From the NCBI GenBank assembly GCA_934553185.1, contig CAKTFF010000159.1, forward strand, positions 1-5,794: a stretch of DNA of 5,794 nucleotides, read 5' to 3'. Shown piece by piece: positions 1 through 5,689 of this stretch. Within the stretch, counting starts at the first letter, position 1. Each line of letters opens with the position of its first letter. Source of the DNA: an uncultured Devosia sp. Its GTDB lineage: Bacteria > Pseudomonadota > Alphaproteobacteria > Rhizobiales > Devosiaceae. The notes under the pieces were generated by a model that worked only from the letters and a program-made list of their open reading frames with translations, had not been told where the DNA came from and did not search any database. The position numbers were made by a program, and so were the translations under genes.

Positions 1-2066
1 GCGATGGATTTGAACACATCCGACAGCGCCTTGCCGGTGCCCGCAACATAGGCTTTGCCGGAGTCCGAGGCGCATTCTGCCATCATAGCCTTGGCCTCGG
101 GTTTGTCGTCGATGGCAAGTCCAACGGTGTAAACAGTGATCCCTGCCGCCTTCATAGCCGTACACAGGGATTTGGTCTGATCGTAGGACCGGTTGTTGCT
201 GCCGTCTTCGCCTATCTTGTTGTCACTATCGCCTGATCCCGCGGTCGAATTATTTGCGATAACTCCTTTCTTGTACACCGAGTTGTATTCGCCATCGGTC
301 ATGATCACCACTGCCTTGGCGACAGGTCTCACCGTATCGTCCACGACGGGTCTGTTAGCGATAGGCCACGGACCCCTGAAATTGGCCGAGACCATGTACC
401 AGGCCCAAGCCACGCCAATCTGGCCGCCGGTAGAGCCGCTGGCGGTGAGGGTGTTGGCGACGCCGTGAAGAGTGGTCTTGTTGATATTCGTCGCTACATT
501 GGCGCCTTTGACGAAGGAGAGCGGAACAACGGCGTTGGCTTGGCAGGGATTGACGGAAGACGGGTAATTGCGCCCTACAAGCGTCGTCAGGTAGGAAGCG
601 TCGGTGAACGTGTTGATGTCGCGTTCGGTCACGCAGGTGCTGATGGCATGGCGGCGTTTCGACGTGTTGATGCCATTGTAGCCGTTCTGCCGAGTATTGG
701 CCGTGTTTGGGTTTGTGAACAGGAACTGCGAGCATCCCTCCACCACGCAGGAGACAGTTCCGCCGGAGGCATAAGTGCCATAATTCTTGATGATCGTGTT
801 GGTCGGTGCTGTGCCGCTCAGTGTGAATCGATTGGCGTCAGGCACTAGGCCGACCTTCCAGGCGATGAACTGATATTCCGTGTCTGATGGGTTGTTGTTT
901 ATCCAAGCGTAGTTGCTGCTGTCGGCTGCGTTGGTCCAAGAAAGAGTGTTATCGAAGCTTTTGTAATCGGCTGCGCCCGGCGATGACGTTGTAAACGATT
1001 CATAATCGGTGTTGCTCATGTTGACGCCGCTGATGAAGGCATGGTTTCCGCTAGCCAATCCATGCCCCGCGGAGGTAACGACGAGTTCGCAGTTCGCAGC
1101 CAAACATTTAATGGCGGTATATGTCGTCGAACCAGAGTAGTTCAGGGCCTCTCGCTCGGTGCCTTTTAACACGAACTTCTTCAAGTCTCGGTTATCCGGT
1201 GCGACCTGGAATATTCTGTTCAATCCACTGATGTACACGGTGTCGTCGAGGCGAAAACCATGATCGGTGGTCGTGGTCAATACAACTGGCTGTCCATTTG
1301 CCTTTGTCGCGCCGTTGATCGTCTTGGCGGTGCCGCTTGACCAGGCAATGTTGGTGATCGGCGTTGGCTGCCGAATGGCGCCGCGCACGGTATTGGCATA
1401 GGTGCCGAGGTTAACCGCCTGGGAATAGGGGACCAGCGCCATCCTTGTGGAGTGGGTGCTTTGGTCGGTCTCCACGACAAGCTCGATCAGCTCGTTGAGA
1501 GCCTTTTTGAGCGACTCGATCTTGGTTGTGGTCCTGCCAGCACCATCAGGAATGGACTGGCTCATTGATCCCGAGAGATCGAGAGCGACGGACACTTCGA
1601 TGTCCACGACACCCTGCGTCGCCTCGGAAACGATGCTGGCCTCCATTGTATTGACGCCCACGAGGCGTACGAACATGGTGGGCATCTCAAATTCTGCGGA
1701 CAGATAAAGCGAACCGACATCCCGATCGATAACCGGCTCTTTCACCAAGGCGGTGATTTCGTCGTCATTGATCCGTTCCAGCATCAGGTTTTCTGCCGCA
1801 ACGCGAATGGTTTCGGCTGTCTTGGTCGAGTCATAAATCTGTGGCTGCAGCGCTAGGGCCGCGGCATCGAGCGCGATCTGGGAGCGATTCCGCGCCTGTT
1901 CCAGCGACACGTAGTCGACGACGGCCCCGCCCAGGGCGACCAGAACCACGGCCATGAGCCCGAACACCACGGCAAAGACGCCGCGCTCGTCGCGCCCGAA
2001 ACGATGAACCAGGGAGGAAAAGCGGTGCATGGGCCGATGCCTGTCGGTGTTGTCCTGAAGGGCCAT
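1..2066 (-). CDS. TadG-like vWA-domain protein, membrane-anchored (3' end outside window)
   Basis: I read this frame by hand: 688 codons plus two bases without a stop, so the C-terminus is missing. Residues 26-50 (DERGVFAVVFGLMAVVLVAL) form a Tad/TadE-TadG-type N-terminal membrane helix, followed by the usual 'DY-LEQARNRSQIALDAAALA' stretch. The rest should be periplasmic. A vWA domain starts near residue 155, with metal site D163-x-S165-x-S167 (DLSGSM), a probable third-motif threonine near T546 (STGGQIG) and D591 in MTDGEYN. Known TadG proteins are minor components of Flp/tight-adherence pili or related envelope structures; no other tad gene is visible, so a pilus role is inferred. About 240 residues (232-475) interrupt the vWA fold. 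The start at 2066 has a weak TAGG 10 bases upstream; Met13 (2030) is an equally good start. It lies 20 bases after the transpeptidase gene, possibly in one transcript. Confidence 0.88.
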   Translation of the reverse strand, partial: MALQDNTDRHRPMHRFSSLVHRFGRDERGVFAVVFGLMAVVLVALGGAVVDYVSLEQARNRSQIALDAAALALQPQIYDSTKTAETIRVAAENLMLERINDDEITALVKEPVIDRDVGSLYLSAEFEMPTMFVRLVGVNTMEASIVSEATQGVVDIEVSVALDLSGSMSQSIPDGAGRTTTKIESLKKALNELIELVVETDQSTHSTRMALVPYSQAVNLGTYANTVRGAIRQPTPITNIAWSSGTAKTINGATKANGQPVVLTTTTDHGFRLDDTVYISGLNRIFQVAPDNRDLKKFVLKGTEREALNYSGSTTYTAIKCLAANCELVVTSAGHGLASGNHAFISGVNMSNTDYESFTTSSPGAADYKSFDNTLSWTNAADSSNYAWINNNPSDTEYQFIAWKVGLVPDANRFTLSGTAPTNTIIKNYGTYASGGTVSCVVEGCSQFLFTNPNTANTRQNGYNGINTSKRRHAISTCVTERDINTFTDASYLTTLVGRNYPSSVNPCQANAVVPLSFVKGANVATNINKTTLHGVANTLTASGSTGGQIGVAWAWYMVSANFRGPWPIANRPVVDDTVRPVAKAVVIMTDGEYNSVYKKGVIANNSTAGSGDSDNKIGEDGSNNRSYDQTKSLCTAMKAAGITVYTVGLAIDDKPEAKAMMAECASDSGKAYVAGTGKALSDVFKSI
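642..1373 (-). other. Insertion in the vWA domain with degenerate HG(L/F)...ISG repeats
   Basis: This is residues 232-475 of the TadG-like protein. It lies between the conserved 'LVPYSQAVNLGTYA' segment and the conserved 'CVTERD...FTDA' segment, which in ordinary TadG proteins are much closer together. Two related units are visible. Unit 1 (residues 261-302) reads VVLTTTTDHGFRLDDTVYIS, then GLN, and ends in FVLKG. Unit 2 (327-419) reads ELVVTSAGHGLASGNHAFIS, then GVN, and ends in FTLSG. The pattern 'T..HG(L/F)..G..V.ISG(V/L)N ... F.L.G' recalls small beta-rich repeats seen in some phage-like and bacterial surface proteins. That likeness is from memory and was not tested. Confidence 0.6.
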
Positions 2067-2068
2067 CC

Positions 2069-2086
2069 GGTTTTGGCCTAAAAACC
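2069..2086 (-). promoter_or_regulatory. Small hairpin between the L,D-transpeptidase stop and the TadG-like start
   Basis: The 20-base gap holds the inverted repeat GGTTTT-(TAGGCC)-AAAACC, read on the minus strand. This is a 6-bp stem with a 6-base loop, and the weak Shine-Dalgarno-like TAGG sits in the loop. It begins directly after the TAA stop and ends two bases before the ATG. It has no T-tract and is too weak for a convincing terminator. It could modulate initiation at the downstream gene, or be chance. Confidence 0.25.
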
Positions 2087-2725
2087 TTAGGAAAGGACCA
2101 CCACCTTTGCGTAAACTTTGACACGTTCGTAGAGGTCGATCACATCCTCATTGGTCATGCGGATGCAGCCCGAGGACACATCCTGGCCAATGGTCCAGGG
2201 CTCGCTGGTGCCGTGGATGCGATAAAGGGTGGAGCCAAGGTAAAGTGCGCGGGCGCCCAGGGGATTGTCCGGCCCGCCTTCCATGAAGCGGGGGAGATGA
2301 GGCTGGCGCCGCAGCATTTCGGCCGGCGGCGTCCAGCTCGGCCATTCCGCCTTGCGGGTCACCTTGTGCGTGCCGCTCCACTCAAAGCCCGATCGCGCAA
2401 CGCCGATGCCGTATCGCATGGCCTGCCCCTCGCCCAGGACGAGGTAAAGGAAGTGGGCGCGTGTATCGACAAGGATCGTGCCGCTCTGCTCGGTGCCGGC
2501 ATAGGCCACGACCTGCCGCACAAACACCGGGTTGACGGCGACATTCACGGTGACCGGCACATGCACCTGTACTGGCACGGGGCGGGCCACAGCGGGAAAG
2601 GTGATGCCCGGAGGCGGCCGGAACCGCCAGCCAAGCTCAAGGCCTTGAGCCGCCGCCGGAAGCAGCGTCGACAGGGAGACGAGGAGAGCCAGAGCGCTTG
2701 CACGGGCCATTTTCATCGCGATCAT
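2087..2725 (-). CDS. Secreted L,D-transpeptidase (YkuD / ErfK-YbiS family)
   Basis: This 212-residue exported enzyme should form 3-3 peptidoglycan cross-links or attach proteins to peptidoglycan in the periplasm, using a catalytic cysteine. A signal peptide covers residues 1-26: Met-Lys start, hydrophobic SALALLVSLSTLL, and likely cleavage after PAAA. A Val/Pro-rich linker (about 47-69) leads to the catalytic domain (about 70-212). The domain holds 'GTILVDTRAHFLYLVLGEG', the block 'WSGTHKVTRKAEWPSWTPP', 'NPLGARALYLG', and the signature HGT...SSGCIRM with His171 and catalytic Cys187. Length and motifs agree with full-length Hyphomicrobiales paralogues of this family. I chose the ATG at 2725 because GAAGGA lies 7 bases upstream; an in-frame TTG at 2758 would spoil the signal peptide. 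It is divergent from tag and 20 bases upstream of the TadG-like gene. Which of the many paralogues it is cannot be told. Confidence 0.93.
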   Translation of the reverse strand: MIAMKMARASALALLVSLSTLLPAAAQGLELGWRFRPPPGITFPAVARPVPVQVHVPVTVNVAVNPVFVRQVVAYAGTEQSGTILVDTRAHFLYLVLGEGQAMRYGIGVARSGFEWSGTHKVTRKAEWPSWTPPAEMLRRQPHLPRFMEGGPDNPLGARALYLGSTLYRIHGTSEPWTIGQDVSSGCIRMTNEDVIDLYERVKVYAKVVVLS

Positions 2726-2732
2726 CGGAGCA

Positions 2733-2738
2733 TCCTTC
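2733..2738 (-). promoter_or_regulatory. Ribosome binding site of the L,D-transpeptidase gene
   Basis: GAAGGA on the minus strand, 7 bases before the ATG at 2725-2723. It decides the start in favour of this ATG over an in-frame TTG 33 bases upstream and the Met codons at positions 4 and 6 of the protein. Confidence 0.7.
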
Positions 2739-2771
2739 GTTCTGCCGGCTTGAACCAACCAATCGGCAGTC

Positions 2772-2799
2772 TGACGCGAAATCGCTCAACACCGCGTCA
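2772..2799. repeat. Spaced inverted repeat in the divergent intergenic region
   Basis: TGACGCG (2772-2778) and CGCGTCA (2793-2799) are perfect 7-base arms around a 14-base spacer. Their centres are 21 bases apart, about two helical turns. The site lies between the divergent transpeptidase and tag genes, where a shared operator would be expected. On the minus strand the right arm overlaps TTGACG, a possible -35 element, but no good -10 follows. Arms of this length with a free spacer arise by chance several times in a window this size, so the call is weak. Confidence 0.25.
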
Positions 2800-2861
2800 A
2801 TCCCGATGGTAAAAGTTCGGTGCATGGCCGCGCGTCGGCGCTGCACTCGGAAACCCTGCCC

Positions 2862-3485
2862 ATGACCACCCAGTTCTTGAGCGATGACCTGGTTCGATGC
2901 CCATGGGCGGGAACCGATCCGCTGTATCGCGCCTATCACGACGGGGAATGGGGGCGGCCGGTGACGAGCGACACGAGGCTGTTCGAAAAGATTTGCCTTG
3001 AGGGTTTTCAGTCCGGCCTGAGCTGGATCACCATCCTTCGCAAGCGCGAGCGTTTCCGCGAAGTGTTTTTCGGCTTCGACATAGCCAGGGTGGCTGCCAT
3101 GGGCGAAGCAGACATCGAGCGGCTGCTGCTTGATCCCGGCATCATCCGGCATCGCGGCAAGATCGCGGCGACCATCAACAATGCCCGGCGCACGCTCGAC
3201 ATCCAAAGCGAATACGGCTCGTTGGCTCGCTATATCTGGCAGTTCGAGACCCAGCCTGAAGGCCGCCCGCAGGATCTCAGCTGGGAAAGCTTGCGGCGCC
3301 TTGCCCAGACAGAGGCGTCGGTTCGACTGAGCAAGGACCTGCGCAAGCGTGGCTTCCGCTTTGTCGGCCCCACCACCTGCTACGCCTTCATGCAGGCCAT
3401 GGGCCTGGTCAACGACCATGTGGAAGGCTGCTTCTGTCGGGCCGAAGTCGAGGAAATTCGCAACGCGTTGGTGCGCCCGGCCTGA
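2862..3485 (+). CDS. tag: DNA-3-methyladenine glycosylase I
   Basis: This 207-residue base-excision repair enzyme should remove 3-methyladenine from alkylated DNA in the cytoplasm. It aligns by eye with E. coli Tag over its whole length: 'RCPWAGTDPLYRAYHDGEWG' (13-31), 'LFEKICLEGFQSGLSWITIL' (40-59), 'DPGIIRHRGKI' (91-101), 'KRGFRFVGPTTCYAFMQA' (162-179) and 'GLVNDHVEGC' (181-190). The Tag zinc ligands appear to be Cys13, His26, His186 and Cys190. Glu47 in ICLEG matches catalytic Glu38 of E. coli Tag, and Trp30 and Trp55 match its base-pocket aromatics. The start at 2862 has only a weak GGA 10 bases upstream. An in-frame GTG at 2820 would add 14 residues that look unlike the family. It is divergent from the transpeptidase gene. 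No Ada-type regulator or alkylation-response neighbour is visible. Confidence 0.95.
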   Translation: MTTQFLSDDLVRCPWAGTDPLYRAYHDGEWGRPVTSDTRLFEKICLEGFQSGLSWITILRKRERFREVFFGFDIARVAAMGEADIERLLLDPGIIRHRGKIAATINNARRTLDIQSEYGSLARYIWQFETQPEGRPQDLSWESLRRLAQTEASVRLSKDLRKRGFRFVGPTTCYAFMQAMGLVNDHVEGCFCRAEVEEIRNALVRPA

Positions 3486-3609
3486 TTGCTGTTGCCGATG
3501 CGCAACAAAGCTGGGTAACTGCGACATCCCGCCACATCAAGGCTTGCCGCTCACGGAAACGCGAGCTAGAAGCGCCGTGTCCACACACGCCAACCCGAGG
3601 GAGGCCGCT

Positions 3610-3624
3610 ACATGACAGTCATGT
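3610..3624. repeat. Perfect 15-base palindrome
   Basis: ACATGAC-A-GTCATGT is a perfect inverted repeat with 7-base arms and a single central base. It covers the ATG of the possible small ORF at 3612. This layout is typical of operator half-sites for dimeric regulators, but no regulator is known from this window and chance cannot be excluded. Confidence 0.35.
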
Positions 3625-3671
3625 TTATCCGCTTCCAGGGTCCCAATCTGCGACATAGCCTCAAAGCCTAA
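3612..3671 (+). CDS. Possible 19-residue small ORF, function unknown
   Basis: The predicted peptide is MTVMFIRFQGPNLRHSLKA, ending in TAA. GAGGGAGG (3597-3604) holds a perfect GGAGG, 7 bases before the ATG. This is the best Shine-Dalgarno in the window, better than those of tag and hisS. The peptide is basic at its C-terminal half with a short hydrophobic start, and I recognise no family. It lies 158 bases before the DUF1127-like gene, so it could be a leader peptide or simply chance. The start codon lies inside a 15-base palindrome. There is no evidence for expression, and an ORF of this length is weak on its own. Confidence 0.25.
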   Translation: MTVMFIRFQGPNLRHSLKA

Positions 3672-3829
3672 GGGCTGAGCCGTCTTGTCGCCACCGCAGT
3701 TCGCTGCCGTGGACAATCTTCCATCCCAACCGTGATGCGCTGAAACCGGGTCGTTCCGCGCTCCGATTCCGCTCATCCTTCGTTCATCAACAGAGGCCGG
3801 AAGCGCTTTCTCGCGCCCCGGAAACCATC

Positions 3830-4090
3830 ATGACCTTTGACACTCGCCATGAGGCCGGCATCGTGCTGCGCCTTGAATTCTCCATCGCCGATGCCGTGCA
3901 TCAGCGTGGTCTGCTTGCCGTGCTGGGCGCTGCCATTCGTGCCTGGTGGACCCGTCCCCGCATGCCGCAGAACCTGCCTGCGCATCTGCGGCACGACATC
4001 GGCTTGCTGCCGGACGCAACGCCCCCGCACTGGCATGACGTGCTGGCACGCGATCCCATACCCAGTGCCCTGCGGAGACCGGGCATGTAG
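3830..4090 (+). CDS. DUF1127-like (YjiS-like) small protein
   Basis: This 86-residue protein has a C-terminal half that resembles DUF1127. Residues 29-45 give a hydrophobic/basic helix (LAVLGAAIRAWWTRPRM), and residues 49-62 give LPAHLRHDIGLLPD, matching the family pattern 'L...LRDIGL...'. DUF1127 proteins are small, basic and abundant in alphaproteobacteria. Some are linked to RNA turnover and to phosphate or carbon metabolism, but the role of this one is unknown. Residues 1-28 and the tail after 63 (with a WHDV segment) are not recognised. The ATG at 3830 has CGGAAA upstream as a moderate ribosome site. The gene lies alone between tag and hisS and is followed six bases later by a strong hairpin, which suggests a monocistronic unit. 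The assignment rests on a short motif. Confidence 0.65.
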   Translation: MTFDTRHEAGIVLRLEFSIADAVHQRGLLAVLGAAIRAWWTRPRMPQNLPAHLRHDIGLLPDATPPHWHDVLARDPIPSALRRPGM

Positions 4091-4096
4091 CGCGCG

Positions 4097-4124
4097 GGAG
4101 GGGCCGGATAAAACCGGTCCCTCC
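4097..4124 (+). terminator. Strong 11-bp hairpin after the DUF1127-like gene
   Basis: GGAGGGGCCGG (4097-4107) pairs with CCGGTCCCTCC (4114-4124) across all 11 positions with one G-U pair, around the loop ATAAAA. It starts six bases after the TAG stop, the position expected of a terminator. The following bases (AGCCTCGGCAGTTG) have no T-tract, so termination would be of the U-poor kind. It could instead stabilise the 3' end of the mRNA. It also lies 65 bases before hisS and could be part of that leader if transcription reads through. Confidence 0.55.
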
Positions 4125-4189
4125 AGCCTCGGCAGTTGTTTCACCAGCCCCGATCCGCTAGGAACGGCGCGACTTTGCAGGACTGCCCC

Positions 4190-5689
4190 ATGACCGAAAA
4201 GACCAGACTGATCACTCCGCGCCTCCCGCGGGGCTTCGAGGATCGCACGCCCGGCGAAATCGCTGCCGTCGGCGCGATGATCGCGACGATCCGGCAGGTC
4301 TATGAGCGGTATGGCTTCGACCCGGTCGAGACCCCGCTGTTTGAATATACCGAGACGCTGGGCAAGTTCCTGCCCGATACCGATCGTCCAAACGCGGGTG
4401 TGTTTTCGCTTCAGGACGACGACGAGCAGTGGATGAGCCTGCGCTACGACCTGACGGCGCCGCTGGCCCGCTATTTCGCCGAGCATTTCGAGACCCTGCC
4501 CAAGCCCTATCGCTCTTATCGGCAGGGCTATGTGTTCCGCAATGAAAAGCCCGGTCCCGGCCGTTTCCGCCAATTTACCCAGTTCGATGCCGACACGGTG
4601 GGGGCAGGTGGGCCTGAAGCGGACGCCGAAATGTGCATGATGATGGCCGACGTCATGGATGCGCTGGGTCTGGCGGGGCAATATGTGGTGCGGGTCAACA
4701 ACCGCAAGGTGCTCGACGGCGTGCTGGCCACGGCAGGCGTCACCTCCGACGAGCAGAAGCTCACGGTGCTGCGCGCCATCGACAAGCTCGACAAGTTTGG
4801 GCCCGAAGGCGTGCGCCTGCTGCTCGGCGCCGGTCGCAAGGACGAAAGCGGCGACTTCACCAAGGGCGCCGGGCTTTCCCCAGAGCAGATCGAGCCGATC
4901 CTCGCCTATGTGGACAGCGGCACGCCTGCCGACGGTGTAGAAAAGGGCAGCAATGCCCATGTGATCGCCACCATCAACACGCTGGCCGGCTTGATCGGCG
5001 GTTCCGAGACGGGCCTTCAGGGCGTGCAGGAACTGGCGACGATCTTTGGCCTTGTCAGTGCTGCCGACTTTGGTGGCCGCGTCGTTCTCGATCCCTCGGT
5101 GGTGCGGGGGCTTGAATATTATACCGGGCCGGTGTTCGAGATCGAACTGACCTTTACCGTCACCAACGAGAAGGGCCAGCCGGTGGTATTTGGCTCGGTG
5201 GGCGGGGGCGGGCGCTATGATGGCCTGGTTTCCCGCTTCCGGCGTGAGCCTGTGCCGGCAACCGGCTTTTCCATCGGGGTGTCGCGCCTGGCCAATGCAC
5301 TCAAGCTCACCGGAAATCTCGGTGCCGCCGAACCGGTGGGGCCGGTTGTCGTCCTGGTCATGGATAAGGATCAGGTGGCCGGTTACCAGACCATGGTGTC
5401 CGAACTGCGCGGGGCCGGAATCCGGGCCGAGATGTTCCTGGGCTCGACCAAGAATTTCGGCAAGCAGGTGGCCTATGCCGACAAGCGCAATGCGCCGGCG
5501 GTGATCATCGAGGGCAGCGACGAGCGGGCGCGCGGGGTCCTCCAGATCAAGGATCTGGTGGCCGGCAAGCAGGCTGCGCAGGCGATCACCGACAATGCGG
5601 AGTGGAAGGCGGCGCGTCCCGGTCAATTCGAGATCGCCCGCGCCGATCTGGTCAGCGCGGTGTCCAAGCTCCTGGCGGACCAGCAATGA
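4190..5689 (+). CDS. hisS: Histidyl-tRNA synthetase, alphaproteobacterial type
   Basis: This 499-residue class II synthetase charges tRNA-His with histidine in the cytoplasm. The catalytic domain shows motif 1 near [13 protein letters not shown] (41-53), [12 protein letters not shown] (84-95), motif 2 [16 protein letters not shown] (116-131), the HisA motif [12 protein letters not shown] (307-318), a HisB-like [10 protein letters not shown] (338-347) and motif 3 GFSIGVSRL (359-367). The anticodon-binding domain runs from about 384 to the end. The LRYDLT and YYTG forms resemble archaeal/eukaryotic enzymes more than E. coli HisRS (LRPEGT, YYN), as known for alphaproteobacteria. The ATG at 4190 has AGGA 7 bases upstream; an in-frame TTG at 4136 would add 18 residues outside the family pattern. 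Its TGA overlaps the ATG of hisZ. GC is high, about 72% in one 60-base line I counted (4801-4860). Confidence 0.96.
   Translation: MTEKTRLITPRLPRGFEDRTPGEIAAVGAMIATIRQVYERYGFDPVETPLFEYTETLGKFLPDTDRPNAGVFSLQDDDEQWMSLRYDLTAPLARYFAEHFETLPKPYRSYRQGYVFRNEKPGPGRFRQFTQFDADTVGAGGPEADAEMCMMMADVMDALGLAGQYVVRVNNRKVLDGVLATAGVTSDEQKLTVLRAIDKLDKFGPEGVRLLLGAGRKDESGDFTKGAGLSPEQIEPILAYVDSGTPADGVEKGSNAHVIATINTLAGLIGGSETGLQGVQELATIFGLVSAADFGGRVVLDPSVVRGLEYYTGPVFEIELTFTVTNEKGQPVVFGSVGGGGRYDGLVSRFRREPVPATGFSIGVSRLANALKLTGNLGAAEPVGPVVVLVMDKDQVAGYQTMVSELRGAGIRAEMFLGSTKNFGKQVAYADKRNAPAVIIEGSDERARGVLQIKDLVAGKQAAQAITDNAEWKAARPGQFEIARADLVSAVSKLLADQQ

Larger units (their letters stand above)
3486..3829. other. 344-base intergenic region without a confident gene
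   Basis: It starts with a weak hairpin directly after tag (TGTTGC at 3490-3495, GCAACA at 3502-3507), without a T-tract. It then holds a possible 19-codon ORF at 3612-3671 with a perfect ribosome site, and a 15-base palindrome at 3610-3624. No clear sigma-70 promoter is visible before the DUF1127-like gene, although one must lie here if that gene has its own transcript. Codon use in both strands is unlike the flanking genes, and I see no tRNA or known riboswitch. Confidence 0.5.

Noticed and set aside
2786..2815. Possible tag promoter: TCAACA, 18 bases, TAAAAG
   Set aside because: Only four of six matches in each box; too weak to annotate.
3488..3511. Weak stem TGTTGC/GCAACA just after tag as a terminator
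   Set aside because: Only 6 bp, with no T-tract behind it; noted in the intergenic entry but not called as a terminator.
2637..3527. Minus-strand frame of 296 codons opposite tag
   Set aside because: Antisense to a clearly recognised tag gene and overlapping the start of the transpeptidase gene in another frame. No motif seen.
3537..3776. 79-codon minus-strand ORF in the region between tag and the DUF1127-like gene
   Set aside because: No recognised motif, the ATG directly abuts AGG with no spacer, and codon use includes TTA and CTA codons rare in neighbouring genes. It could be a degenerate gene or simply open frame in GC-rich DNA.
2731..3785. 12-base direct repeat CATCCTTCGTTC at 2731-2742 and 3774-3785
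   Set aside because: About one such 12-base match is expected by chance in a window of this size. The first copy simply contains the transpeptidase ribosome site.
4136..4164. Possible hisS promoter: TTGTTT, 17 bases, TAGGAA
   Set aside because: Three of six matches in each box, which is no better than chance.
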